Notes: generated by a model from the letters alone, not told the origin. A stretch of 64,000 bases of DNA from Agapetus fuscipes (GCA_951799405.1 OX637344.1:11842001-11906000); one strand, 5' to 3'; counted from the stretch's first letter, positions 41,253-50,882 are shown. Translations and numbers: made by a program.

Positions 41253-44174
41253 TTAATTTTTTTTAACATCCTTAATTATTTTGATTTCATTTGGCAATAT
41301 GTTATAGTATTTTATTCCCCTACAGATAAAATTATTCTCGAATTGTTTTGTTTTAAATTTAGGAATTGTTATAAAATTTTGTCTTCTCCTTGATATAGCT
41401 CTTTCAAATTGTTTTGCTTTGTCAATTTTTATTATTTCCAGAATAGAGTACAGTTTGAAAATTTGTTCTATAGTTGGTACCTTAAAAATTTTGAATAAAG
41501 ATTCTGTTGAAAATGTTGGTGGTTTTTTTAGAATTACTTTAATAATTAATCTCTGAGCTATTTTAACTGAATTTAAAATATTATCATATGATCCCCCCCA
41601 TCCAATTATGCCATATTGTAACATTGATTGTACAATTGAGTAGTATACCATTTTTAATTGTTCGATTTTAAGAATGTTTCTGAGTCTTATGAATATGTAT
41701 ATACATTTTCGTATTCGTTTGACCAGTTCCATTATGTGATTTTTCCACTTCATATTTTGATCTATAATAATGCCTAGGTATTTTATATTTTTAGTTGAAG
41801 TTAGTGTTGAACATGTGTTTTCACAGTTTTTAGTTTCATTGCAATTCTGACTGTGTATGATGATTTTAATTGGCGGCTCTGAATTAAATTTATTTATTGA
41901 GAAAGAAATGAATTGAGTTTTTTTAATATTCAGTGATAATATATTACTATCGAACCACCCCTTCAGTATATTCATGTCAAGATTTGCTCGTTCATTAATA
42001 GAGCGCCAATCTTGTCCCTCCAATATAATGGCAGTATCATCTGCATAAGATATTATTTTTCCATTGAGTTTTAGAGTGAAAATATCATTTGTGTATAAGA
42101 TGAATAGTAATGGACCCAGTACAGTACCTTGTGGGATACCAAATTCACCGGTTGATGGTTGACTATAAGAACTATTAATTTTAACTATTTGAGATCTCTG
42201 ATATAAGTAACTTTTTATCCATTGTAACGCTTTTAATTTTATCCCAATTGAATTCAGTTTTACAATTAGTTTTTCGTGAGAGATGCTATCAAATGCTTTT
42301 TTTAAATCAATGAAAATTCCGATACATTTAAAAGATTGGTCAAGTGAGCTATGAATTAAGTTCGTTATTTTCGCGATGGCATCTTGAGTACTTCTATTTT
42401 CCATGAATCCGAATTGGTTATCGTGTATTATATTGTTGGCTTTTATAAATTTAATTAACCTAATTTTTGCTAATTTTTCAAAAATTTTTGCTATGTTAGA
42501 TATAACAGAAATGGGTCGGTAATTGTTTACTTTTTCCCGATTTCCTGTCTTAAATATGGGTGTTATTATTGTTTTTTTGTAATTAGAAGGAAACGTTCCA
42601 CTTTCAAAACTCAAATTAATTATATGTTGTAGTGGTTTCGATATTTGTTCTTTAATATGTTTTAAAGTTTCAGCAGAAAGAGCATCATATCCAGGCGCCG
42701 TACCGTTTTTCAGATTGCTAATTACTGTCTCTATTTCTTCCCTTGTTGTGGGTTGAAATATATATATCATGTGTTTCTCTTCTATATTGCACTTTAATTC
42801 GGGAGAAGTACTTTTACCAGGTATTTGCTGAGCTAAATTTTTTCCAACACTTGAAAAGAAATTGTTGAAAATATTAGCAGCTTTTGAGGGATTTTCTCTA
42901 CAGCACGTGGTTTCGTTTTCATGATTAATGGCTATTATTTCATTTTTCATGTTTTTGTTTTTTTCAAGAAAATCGTTTATAACAGACCATACATTTTTAG
43001 GGTTATTTTTGGTTTGTTCTAATTTATGTTTGTAATAATTTTCTTTTGTGGATTTTATTAAATATGTAAGCTTTTTTTTAAATTTTTCAAAATATTTGAG
43101 CAATTTTAGATTGTTCGGTTGTTGACGGGTTTGTTTATACAGAGTTTCTTTATGTCGGATTGATACTACTAGCCCATGTGTGATCCATGGTTTAATCGGC
43201 TTATATTTGTGTTTTATGTTATGTTGCACACTTGTTGATTCTTCAACAAGTTTTTTCATTGTATTTTCAAACATTATACAACATTCATTTACATTATTCA
43301 TTAGATAAAAATCGGACCAGTTCACAACATTTAATTTATCTTTTAAACTATCTAGGTTTATTTTATTATATTTTGATACTTTATTTGTTTTTTTTGTCTC
43401 TATCTGTGGAGTATTATATTTATAGTTAAATATACATGAGAAGTGATCTGTTATAGATGTGTGAATGACTGCGGAAGTAATATTATGAAAGTCGGGGATG
43501 TTTGTAAATATATGATCCAAACATGATGGCTGTTGTCCTGTAATATTTCTTGTAAATGAATTAATGCAGGAGAAATAATTCAATTCTGCCAGCATATTTA
43601 GGTAGATATCTTTATCGTTTGTGTAATTATTATCAGCAATATTTAAATTCATGTCACCAACCAAAATGTTTTTTTTACTTGTGCAAGTTACGAGTATATT
43701 TTTTAATCCTTCTATAAATTGTGATATAATTGATGTATGAGTACGATAGATTGCAAATATATTATAATTTTTATTGTTATTATTAATTTCAAGATTTAAT
43801 ATATTTACGTAAGGTACAGTGTTAATTTCATTTACGTTTATCATAATATTACGATCCGAAATAAATATAGCTACACCGCTATTCTTGTTAATTTTGGTAC
43901 TTGCAGCTAAATAAGTGAACCCAGGAATATTATACTCTATTTGTCCGGCAGAGTGGGTTTCACTTAACACAATAATGTCCGGTAAATAATTTAATAATTT
44001 TATTGAAATAACAAATTCATCAAAAAATTTTTGTATACTCCGTATGTTATTATGTAGGATTGTTAAACTGTTTTCACACTTCACTAATATTTGATTTGCT
44101 TCATAGAATGAGTCGAATATTAGTTCATTTATATTTAGTTTAGAATCTATGTAGCTTATGTTTATGTCAGTCAT
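41253..44174 (-). CDS. LINE ORF2: endonuclease and reverse transcriptase
   Basis: 973 residues, intact. It would nick target DNA and copy the element's RNA at the nick. The N-terminal EEP/APE-like endonuclease shows HNNIRSI (41-47), LSETH with Glu72, GDMNLN (173-178), CLDHIFTN (218-225) and TDHF (242-245). The reverse transcriptase shows GTAPGYDALS (about 491-500), NYRPISVIS (551-559), QFGFMENRSTQDA (587-599), FIDLKKAFD (621-629), GIPQGTVLGPLLF (679-691) and YADD (710-713), then YLGIIID (799-805). No RNase H domain is seen. The extreme C-terminus is basic (IIKDVKKN). The start lies 12 nt after the ORF1 stop in the same frame, which suggests reinitiation or stop read-through. Codon use is strongly AT-biased, like ORF1. 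Function by family is sure; current activity is inferred from intactness. Confidence 0.95.
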   Translation of the reverse strand: MTDINISYIDSKLNINELIFDSFYEANQILVKCENSLTILHNNIRSIQKFFDEFVISIKLLNYLPDIIVLSETHSAGQIEYNIPGFTYLAASTKINKNSGVAIFISDRNIMINVNEINTVPYVNILNLEINNNNKNYNIFAIYRTHTSIISQFIEGLKNILVTCTSKKNILVGDMNLNIADNNYTNDKDIYLNMLAELNYFSCINSFTRNITGQQPSCLDHIFTNIPDFHNITSAVIHTSITDHFSCIFNYKYNTPQIETKKTNKVSKYNKINLDSLKDKLNVVNWSDFYLMNNVNECCIMFENTMKKLVEESTSVQHNIKHKYKPIKPWITHGLVVSIRHKETLYKQTRQQPNNLKLLKYFEKFKKKLTYLIKSTKENYYKHKLEQTKNNPKNVWSVINDFLEKNKNMKNEIIAINHENETTCCRENPSKAANIFNNFFSSVGKNLAQQIPGKSTSPELKCNIEEKHMIYIFQPTTREEIETVISNLKNGTAPGYDALSAETLKHIKEQISKPLQHIINLSFESGTFPSNYKKTIITPIFKTGNREKVNNYRPISVISNIAKIFEKLAKIRLIKFIKANNIIHDNQFGFMENRSTQDAIAKITNLIHSSLDQSFKCIGIFIDLKKAFDSISHEKLIVKLNSIGIKLKALQWIKSYLYQRSQIVKINSSYSQPSTGEFGIPQGTVLGPLLFILYTNDIFTLKLNGKIISYADDTAIILEGQDWRSINERANLDMNILKGWFDSNILSLNIKKTQFISFSINKFNSEPPIKIIIHSQNCNETKNCENTCSTLTSTKNIKYLGIIIDQNMKWKNHIMELVKRIRKCIYIFIRLRNILKIEQLKMVYYSIVQSMLQYGIIGWGGSYDNILNSVKIAQRLIIKVILKKPPTFSTESLFKIFKVPTIEQIFKLYSILEIIKIDKAKQFERAISRRRQNFITIPKFKTKQFENNFICRGIKYYNILPNEIKIIKDVKKN

Positions 44175-44186
44175 AAATATGTAAAT

Positions 44187-45239
44187 TTAGTCGTAGTCAA
44201 TTCGATCTATGGCGATTTTATACATTTTTTGTCTGTAAATACATTGAGGGCTAGTTGTCTTGTGGGTAGTGTCGTTTTTTGTTTTGTATTTAATATTTAA
44301 AAAGTGACAGTTACTGCAAATCGCATCTTTTTCTAAGTTGTTACATTTCGCGTAGGTATGTTCTTGAGCGCAGTGTGGACAATTTGGTGGTTGTGTTCTT
44401 CCTAGGCATCTTTGTGCTGTATGTCCATATTTTAAGCAGTGATAGCACTGTACTAATGGGTTGCAGTCTTCTACGTATGCTCTATTATATTTTATATTAA
44501 TTTTGCCTTTTTCTAAAAGAATTTTTCGAAGTCTCCCTGTTGTTTGTATGATATAGTTGGTAGTTTCTCTTGGGTTAATACTTTTCAGTTCTTTTATAAG
44601 TTTTATGTTCTCTTTTTCTTTTTCTTCAATACCCTCATTTTGGTTTACGATGCACATGATGATTTCTTTTTCTGTGAGGTTTTTTTCTAGTCCCTTTAGT
44701 ATGATGTAAGGTTTTTTCTTTTTCATTTCTTCTGTCGTCAGTTCCTTTCCAAGTGTATTGGAAATTTCTTTTTTCAATTTTTCTGCGCTTGTTTTCTCAG
44801 TACATGTAATTGTTATCTTTTTTTCACCAGTCTTTTTTATACCCGATATACCAATTTTTAGTTCAGTAGGGTTGATTTCTTTTTGGATCTTTTTTTTTAT
44901 TTCTTCGGCACTTAATGTGTTTTTTGATTCTACCATGATTGCGTAATTTGTCACTGCGTTTTTGTTTTTTTTAACATTTTTATCTTCCCCAGCCACCGCC
45001 GCGTAGGTTTTGTGGCCAGATTCGATAAACTCTTCCAACTTTTTAGTGTAATGCTTGCTGTTTGTTATTACCGTTTCTTGGAGTTCTATGATCTTTTTCT
45101 GAAGGGAGTCCCTTTCAGCATGCATCTCTTCTTCTAGTAGCATGATCTTCTGCTCCAGTTGAAGCTTTATTTTAGTCTCCTTCACTGATCCCGTCATTTT
45201 ACTAATACACTCCTTTATATCACTTAGTATTGAATCCAT
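44187..45239 (-). CDS. LINE ORF1: gag-like nucleic-acid-binding protein
   Basis: 350 residues, intact. ORF1 proteins of this group coat the element's RNA and help carry it to the nucleus. Residues 22-60 (KIKLQLEQKIMLLEEEMHAE and on) have a coiled-coil heptad pattern and could oligomerise the protein. About 98-240 resembles the region that precedes the zinc knuckles in jockey-like gag proteins (ILKGLEKNLTEKEI, 179-192). Zinc knuckles: CYHCLKYGHTAQRC (265-278), CPHCAQEHTYAKC (287-299, one residue short in the C-to-H spacing) and a partial third starting CSNC (308). The start is the first ATG in the frame, about 60 bp from the element's 5' edge. It ends TAA, 12 nt before ORF2. Confidence 0.9.
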   Translation of the reverse strand: MDSILSDIKECISKMTGSVKETKIKLQLEQKIMLLEEEMHAERDSLQKKIIELQETVITNSKHYTKKLEEFIESGHKTYAAVAGEDKNVKKNKNAVTNYAIMVESKNTLSAEEIKKKIQKEINPTELKIGISGIKKTGEKKITITCTEKTSAEKLKKEISNTLGKELTTEEMKKKKPYIILKGLEKNLTEKEIIMCIVNQNEGIEEKEKENIKLIKELKSINPRETTNYIIQTTGRLRKILLEKGKINIKYNRAYVEDCNPLVQCYHCLKYGHTAQRCLGRTQPPNCPHCAQEHTYAKCNNLEKDAICSNCHFLNIKYKTKNDTTHKTTSPQCIYRQKMYKIAIDRIDYD

Positions 45240-45297
45240 TTTTTTTCAAAAATATCTTAGATTGGATTAGTGAAATAAAATGAGCACTTGAACCTAT
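45240..45297 (-). promoter_or_regulatory. LINE 5' UTR and 5' junction
   Basis: Only 58 bp precede the ORF1 ATG, so either the 5' UTR is very short or the copy is truncated within it. 45284-45295 (GCACTTGAACCT) is the exact complement of target bases 40799-40810 and pairs with the adjacent CAAGTGC. Confidence 0.6.
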
Positions 45298-45410
45298 CAA
45301 GTGCGGCATGTGCAAGCGCAAACTTGTACGTGTCTGCTTGTGAGAATGCATATAATGTGAATCTCCAATGTAATATATCTTTGCAACTTAGATCAGATAA
45401 GATTAGACAT
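45298..45410 (+). repeat. Right copy of long flanking repeat, SINE-C 3' end
   Basis: 45298-45358 is identical to 40804-40864; 45359-45397 continues as SINE-C (GAATCTCCAATGTAATATAT) to a TTAGA-type tail. 45411-45907 unassigned. Confidence 0.88.
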
Positions 45411-45907
45411 AACTGCAGCGTTTGACAGGACTGAGATTAAAGGGGTAGATAGTACATATTATGTATCAATGCAGTAAGTTAGTTTCTGCTCCTCTATATT
45501 ATTACTCAATGTTCGATCACCTATAGGTTATTGATGATGCTGACGATTATGATTATTTGTTTCCGTTACAATAATATGATTGTAGTATCGACCTTTGCGA
45601 GACGGGAACTGTTTAATAAATTACGATGATAAATTCATTATTGGATAAAAATGCAAGAAAGGGGATCGCCCGGGCAGGTGAAGAAAAAACCGTTCGCGTA
45701 CGGTGGTCGCAAAGTTACAGACACCTGCTATTTCTGATGCTTAAAAAAATGGCAAGATACTTTTAATAAACATAATGTTACGTGTATCTACAAATATGAA
45801 GAGAAATTAAAAACTATGAGAAATCTCGGATTTAATCCAAGCTTCGTTTTTAAAAATAATATGTGTTTGAATGTAAAGATTTTTATTTTTATTTTTGAGT
45901 AATGTAA

Positions 45908-46135
45908 TTCCTTTACTTATGGTTATGTATGAGGCTGACCACCAATCCTGCAAAAAAATGGTTCACTTTTCCAATGTCACCCCTGTTTCAGAGAAGGTCT
46001 GCAAAAGTTACAGGATGTTTGTTCATTTGAGGTTTGGGTTTTAATTTGTAAGTACACATGTAGCATATTTTGTAAGCGCGAACTTACACATGCCTGTTTG
46101 TGAGTGTGCATTTAATATGAATGTTAATATTTCTG
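45908..46135 (+). mobile_element. SINE-C, tail missing
   Basis: ATTCCTTTACTTATGGTTAT to ATATGAATGTTAATATTTCT. Confidence 0.85.
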
Positions 46136-46261
46136 TACACAATGAAAGAATGTGTGTAATAGGTAATTTTACGAAAACACGAGTTTTATTTTCACAAATT
46201 GAGCATTTATTTCACCTCAAGTACTTATGGGTAAATAATAAGAAATGATTATATCAGCATT

Positions 46262-46331
46262 AAGAAAAAAAAGTCAGATGAAATGAGTGAATATTTTATT
46301 ATTCACTCATTTCATCTGACTTTTTTTTCTT
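46262..46331. repeat. Perfect 31-bp hairpin
   Basis: Arms of 31 bp without a mismatch (AAGAAAAAAAAGTCAGATGA.. GTGAAT) around an 8-nt loop ATTTTATT. Either a tiny fold-back element or a hairpin RNA precursor; nothing else supports the latter. 46335-46960 unassigned. Confidence 0.9.
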
Positions 46332-46964
46332 CTTGAAAACAAGATTTAAATAAAAATTGTATCGATGTTTCATAGTCACCCGGTGCCTTAAAACAATTAC
46401 CAATAATAAGGTAGAATCACGAAATTTCCTATCAAACGTTGCTCAAGACGTTGCTTTTTTCACAGGAATTTCACCCCAAAACACATGGACATAAGACTCG
46501 ATATCCCGCGAGTGTTAGCTCACATATCGTATTCGCAGGTGCACCTCACCTTACCTCAGTCTTCCTCCTTCACCTCCTCACTTCCCTAACGAGGTTTTGC
46601 AGGAACTAAACTATCCTAATGACCCTATTGCATTAGTGTAAGCTTAAAATTACGAAACTATGTTGAAAACTATTCCTCTTCTTTTTTTGTTGTGTCTTGT
46701 TAGGTCCTGCCGACGTTGGCTATCATTTGAGCGTAGATTTCTCGGTCGTGGGCATCTCCGAAGAGCTCCTCTACAGTCTTCAGTCCAAAATGTTCCTCAG
46801 CCAGGAAATTCTTTGCCCACAAAGAGTGTCACACAAAGTAGACTAAAATCTTTTGTAACATCGCACCAAATACTTTTAGATTCATACGGGGATATTCTTA
46901 GACATTTTAGACGTCGGTTGAGCTCACACTTTGACAAACAAATGGTGCCCGGTCTGAAAGTTTC

Positions 46965-47080
46965 ATCACCACGGTCATTCTTACCTACCGAATTTTGTAA
47001 TATTTGTATGAAGACAAATCAGCTATTCACTTGCGGCCATCTTGGATTGACAGGTCTTCATACAAATGCATCATTAGTTT
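46965..47080. mobile_element. MITE-F partial copy
   Basis: CATCACCACGGTCATTCTTA, ATTTGTATGAAGACAAATCA, GCGGCCATCTTGGATTGACA, then the first 15 bp of the other arm; the right arm is lost. The open frame 46660-47118 runs through it. Confidence 0.75.
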
Positions 47081-47336
47081 GTCAAAGCGTGGGTTCAACC
47101 GACGACACAAATGTCTAAGAATAGCCCCGATAGTCACGCCCCTGACCTATATGCTTTTGTCTTGTCGCGCCGTTGCTTTTAACTTCACAGGAAGTCCCTC
47201 CGCCACTTGTGATCATGTAAAGCTTTGTATGAGCGTTCATGTGCTGTAGGTACCTACTTAAATATATATTACAATACGGATTTGGGAAGGGTTGAGCATA
47301 CCTAATTCACGATTTTAAGAAACATTCAAAATGTCA
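47081..47336. other. no recognised feature
   Basis: Nothing recurrent. Confidence 0.35.
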
Positions 47337-47875
47337 TAGACTGGTCTGTAGTCTAGTGGTTGTGGGACTCTATTTCTAGCAAAGTACAAAAATGTTAACG
47401 TTTCAATATTGTTATGTTTTTACTGATTTCAATTTAATAAAAACTTAGGTTATTTTATTTGAGACACGGTACGTTGACAGAGTGGCTTTTGCGGTGTATT
47501 GATCAACAGCTTAGACATAAGTCTTTCTATATGTGTATAAGAGTTATTCTAGCACATGCGACCTTTCCAGAATATTTGAGCAAATACTTACACAACGTCG
47601 AACAAAAGCAAGTAAAATCATACAAGTACCTACATCTAGAGACACAGACACACTTACACAAGTAAAAACACACAGACAAACAATCACACATTCGTAGCAA
47701 TGTTAAGTATGCTCTTCTCTAGGTTTAAAATTAATATGGCTGTACCAAAGACTGGTCACAAAAGGTCTTTTGTAGTGAGGATGAGCGACTCCAACGGGCT
47801 CTTGAGGTGTCATTACACATGACAACAGCGCTCACCAAATAAATAACATAAAAATATAATAACAACTACAATCGG
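47337..47875 (+). mobile_element. SINE-B split by LTR-G
   Basis: Head 47337-47409 (GGTCTGTAGTCTAGTGGTTG; B-box region deleted) and body 47700-47875 (TATGCTCTTCTCTAGG to CAAATAAATAACATAAAAAT) flank an LTR-G. Confidence 0.8.
47410..47699 (-). mobile_element. LTR-G, nested solo copy
   Basis: 290 bp; on minus starts TGCTACGAATGTGTGATTG and ends AAAAACATAACA. Flanked by ATAT and ATGT, an imperfect 4-bp duplication inside SINE-B. Confidence 0.8.
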
Positions 47876-48184
47876 AAACAATGCGCTGTCCAAAACTTGG
47901 TAGCATCCATCCACCCAAACCGCTGGTTCAGATTCCCGGATCTGATAGTCCCGCTCCACCGGAGGCCCCATTTTTAAACGGGGCCCCTTCCTTGGGGTCC
48001 CGCGGTCATTTATTGCCAATTAAAAGAGTGTTTTTGGCCCCCCTCGAGCCGGTTGCCATGCACGTCGTAATGTGGACAAGGTCTAGTGACCACAACTGAT
48101 GGAATAATTATTGGCCCTTTTTGATGGATTGATTTTAATGCGTCTGGTAGTGTGGTTGATTTTTTTTTCTTTTTGAAATAAAAA

Positions 48185-48248
48185 GAATACAGCAAAGGGC
48201 CCTTGAAGTGTGCTACACACAAAAACAGCGCTTTGAACAAATTATCCA
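48185..48248 (+). mobile_element. SINE-B tail fragment
   Basis: AGGGCCCTTGAAGTGTGCTA to CAGCGCTTTGAAC. 47876-48184 holds a GC-richer unassigned stretch. Confidence 0.65.
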
Positions 48249-48371
48249 TTTATATATATCAAAGAAACTTTTGTCATTCATCTTATTATTTTCATTAATT
48301 TGGGTCAATATGTAATTTAAGTTACGAAGATGTGTAGGTACACATTTCAGATTCCTCTTATTGATCCAGTG

Positions 48372-48856
48372 AAAGATTGTCCGTAATCTAAAAGTAACGC
48401 TTCAGTCTCGTAAATGGTAGGTCGTGGGCTCGAATCCAGGTGGAGCACAAAAAATGTATTATTTATATTTCCAAATATGCTTTACCAAAGACATGTAGAA
48501 AATGGTTCACTTTGCCAATGACATCCTGTTTCAGGGAAGGATGGTAAGAGTTGCAGGGTGTATGTATTTTTGAGATTTGGGTTTTTATGTTGCAGGTTCA
48601 CATGCAGCATGTGTAAGCGCGAACTTGTACGTGTCTGCTTGTGAGAATGCTTATTATGTTAATCCCCAATGTTACATATCTTTGCAACATAGATTATATT
48701 AGAAAGACCAATCACCAAAGGTACTTCCAGCGTTGCAGTAACTAAGTACAATTGGCGCTTTCTATAGCGACGACCAAGCTCGCAGAGGGCTTTTGAGGTG
48801 TGATTCACAAAAAAAACAGCGCACACCAAATAAATCATCCTGATTATGATTATAAT
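48372..48856 (+). mobile_element. SINE-B interrupted by SINE-C
   Basis: 48372-48492 (head with B box GGGCTCGAATCC, to TTTACCAAAGAC) resumes at 48703-48856 (AAAGACCAATCACCAAAGGT to CATCCTGATTATGATTAT). AAAGAC is duplicated at both joins. Confidence 0.88.
48493..48702 (+). mobile_element. SINE-C nested in SINE-B with 6-bp duplication
   Basis: 5'-truncated SINE-C from ATGTAGAAAATGGTTCACTT to ACATAGATTATATTAG, flanked by AAAGAC (48487-48492 and 48703-48708). Shows that SINE-C moves by a target-duplicating mechanism with 5' truncation. Confidence 0.88.
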
Positions 48857-49221
48857 CATATCTGAACATATTATACGCTGAAAAAGCCCATCGCAGACAT
48901 GAGACAAAACGACCGGAAGCACCTCCAGCTCCGATATACAATAGCAGCAGACCCCGGAAAGCATATATCCTATTGAAATTCAGCAGCCGGCCGTGTATCT
49001 AAACATTAAGCTCCTACTCGATGTAATGATTGTGGAGGTGCCACCTTCAGTGCTGATGGCATCGCAGCTACAGCTACAGGTGTAGGCGTGTGACCACGCG
49101 CAGTAGACCGGCGCACTTGGCCGCCGCGGCTCAGCGGGCAAACGCGCTATCGATGATATAATTGCCGAGGAGATGAAGAAGACGAGCACGGAGAGGGGGC
49201 GAGGTAATGTATGCTGTAGGA
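48857..49221. other. Orphan GC-rich segment
   Basis: 48890-49205 is GC-rich relative to its flanks (GGCCGCCGCGGCTCAGCGGG) with a 95-codon minus frame lacking motifs. Host exon or old element remnant; undecided. Confidence 0.35.
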
Positions 49222-49647
49222 ACAAACCGACTGGAACCACCCGGTACAAGGTTAAAGCATAACCCATATCATCTTGGCTTCCATTTCCATCGAGTTCTCG
49301 AAACGTTGGAATACCTACCTACACTCCCCATGATTTTCTATACTCAGTTTTTATATATATTTTTTATCTTAGTATGGTTTATTTGGTGAGCGCTGTTTTT
49401 GTGTTAATCACACCTCAAGAGCGCTCTGCGAGCTTCAAACCGACTGGAACCCGGTACAAGGGGAAAGAAGGGCCCATATTATTTGACTTAACTTTCCATC
49501 GAGTTCTCGAAACGTTGGAATTCCTACCTACGAGTACATTCCCCATGATATTCTATAGGTTTTTTTTATGTCTTTTATAATAGGTAAATTTATTTGGTGG
49601 GCGCTGTTTTTGTGTGAATCACACCTCAAGAGCCCTCTGCGAGCTTG
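49222..49647. repeat. Tandem duplication of about 213 bp
   Basis: Unit 1 (49222-49434) and unit 2 (49435-49647) share CAAACCGACTGGAAC, CATCGAGTTCTCGAAACGTT and a terminal SINE-B tail segment. The duplication breakpoint cuts SINE-B at CTGCGAGCTT in unit 1, whereas SINE-B continues beyond unit 2, so the duplication postdates the SINE. Confidence 0.85.
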
Positions 49648-49870
49648 GTCGTCGTTATGGAAAACGCCAATATACTCAAGCAAGACCCAGTTGCTGCAAG
49701 GATGGTTGAACCTTTTGTGACGGGTCTTTGGTAAAGGTTTGTGAATTGTTCAACCCAGCAAAGAGCATTATATATACGAGTAAATGGTATTTTCTTTGTG
49801 CTCCGCCGGGATTCGAACCCACAACCTTGCATTTACGAGTTCAAAGCGCTAATCACTAGACTACGGAACG
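49578..49870 (-). mobile_element. SINE-B, near full length
   Basis: From the tail side (TTATTTGGTGGGCGCTGTTT) to the head (B box GGTTCGAATCC). Followed by 40 bp of a plus SINE-B body (TTCATCCAGCCTTACAGCAC). Confidence 0.88.
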
Positions 49871-49929
49871 CTTCATCCAGCCTTACAGCACAACTGGGTC
49901 AAGATCAGAAATCTACACATCAAATTCAA

Positions 49930-50033
49930 AGGCCAGCCCCTTACCTGTGAAAATATATAGGTTCCACACGCTACATGCAATACCATCGGGAAAAATGTGG
50001 CGAAAATTTGCATTACATGTGCAGCTTCGTTTC
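49930..50033 (+). mobile_element. SINE-A 3' end
   Basis: GGCCAGCCCCTTACCTGTGA to CATTACATGTGCAGCTTCGT. 50034-50450 unassigned. Confidence 0.75.
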
Positions 50034-50451
50034 GATCATTAAGATCTTAAACAACAAAATTATGATTTTTTTTTCTTTTTTAACTGAAATTATAGCATAT
50101 TTTACAAGTGGATTATATTTATTTTAACAGGTAAGGTGACCGTAATCATTTTCTACAACCCGCAACATCTTGTAGGTTTTTTTATGGCACCCCATAATAG
50201 AATAAAAGGGAACCTAATGAAGTGTGTCTAAACGAGGACGTATGTATGATTCTAGCTGTATACCAATTAGCCATGGATCAGTGGAGAGAGCCTCAGGTAT
50301 AAAAAACAAAGCTTACCGAGTTCTATCCCGTCAAGGGTGGAATCGATGAGTTTAAAACGACAAAGAACAGCACGTAGCGTATAAGGATTGGAACTTTTTA
50401 TTTATTTAAATAAATACATATTACGAAGAGATGAAAAAAAATAAGCATAGA

Positions 50452-50517
50452 AGGAGGAGACGCATCTTTGGAGGTACCGACCACCCCAAGTGGAACGGCG
50501 GCAGGATGCAGTAACAG
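50452..50517 (+). mobile_element. LINE-H ORF2 C-terminal stub
   Basis: Reads RRRRIFGGTDHPKWNGGRMQ; the stop that follows HP in other copies is mutated. Confidence 0.6.
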
Positions 50518-50629
50518 TTTTTTTCGTAAGCGCTTGTTTTGTGTGAACAAAAACAACAAGTCCCTGCTTCGAGCTGCAGCAACTAAATCTATTACTTATA
50601 TATAGTTGTATAGGTTTATTGTATGAAAT

Positions 50630-50700
50630 GCATTCCCATAAGCAGTCACGTACAAGTTCGCGCATACATACGCCGCATTTGGACTTACAACATAAAAACC
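50630..50700 (-). mobile_element. SINE-C internal fragment
   Basis: AAATGCATTCCCATAAGCAG to GGACTTACAACATAAAAACC. Confidence 0.75.
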
Positions 50701-50702
50701 AA

Positions 50703-50882
50703 GCACGACAAGGCTTACAGTCTCCACAAGAAATGAGCACCAGCTTCCTCGAGAGCTGGGCAACCCTCACTTCAACTGAAGTGGTTGGCGTAAGGCCTTA
50801 CCTGTAAAAATAAAAAGGTCCCACTGACCACATTAGACCCCTTCGGTGAGAGCGCGGTAAAAAGTTACACTATATGTGTCAC
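50703..50882 (+). mobile_element. SINE-A 3' half
   Basis: Begins at GGCTTACAGTCTCCACAAGA and runs to AAGTTACACTATATGTGTCA; the GGCCGGCCCCCTTACC segment is shortened. 50883-51290 holds only a G-rich patch at 51025-51060. Confidence 0.8.

Larger units (their letters stand above)
40891..45297 (-). mobile_element. Non-LTR retrotransposon (LINE) with two intact ORFs
   Basis: A 4.4-kb element on minus: short 5' UTR (45240-45297), ORF1, a 12-nt gap, ORF2, a 330-bp 3' UTR and a 27-nt poly(A) (T-run 40891-40917). Flanked by a long direct repeat of its SINE-C target. Domain content (CCHC gag-like ORF1, EEP endonuclease and RT without RNase H, poly(A) end) fits the jockey/CR1 group; the clade cannot be fixed by eye. 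No stop or frameshift in either ORF, so it is a recent insertion and may be an active source. Confidence 0.93.

Noticed and set aside
41253..45239. Host genes on the minus strand
   Set aside because: Endonuclease, RT and zinc-knuckle motifs plus poly(A) and flanking duplication identify a LINE.
46660..47118. 152-codon open frame
   Set aside because: Runs through a MITE-F copy at its 3' half and has no recognisable domain.
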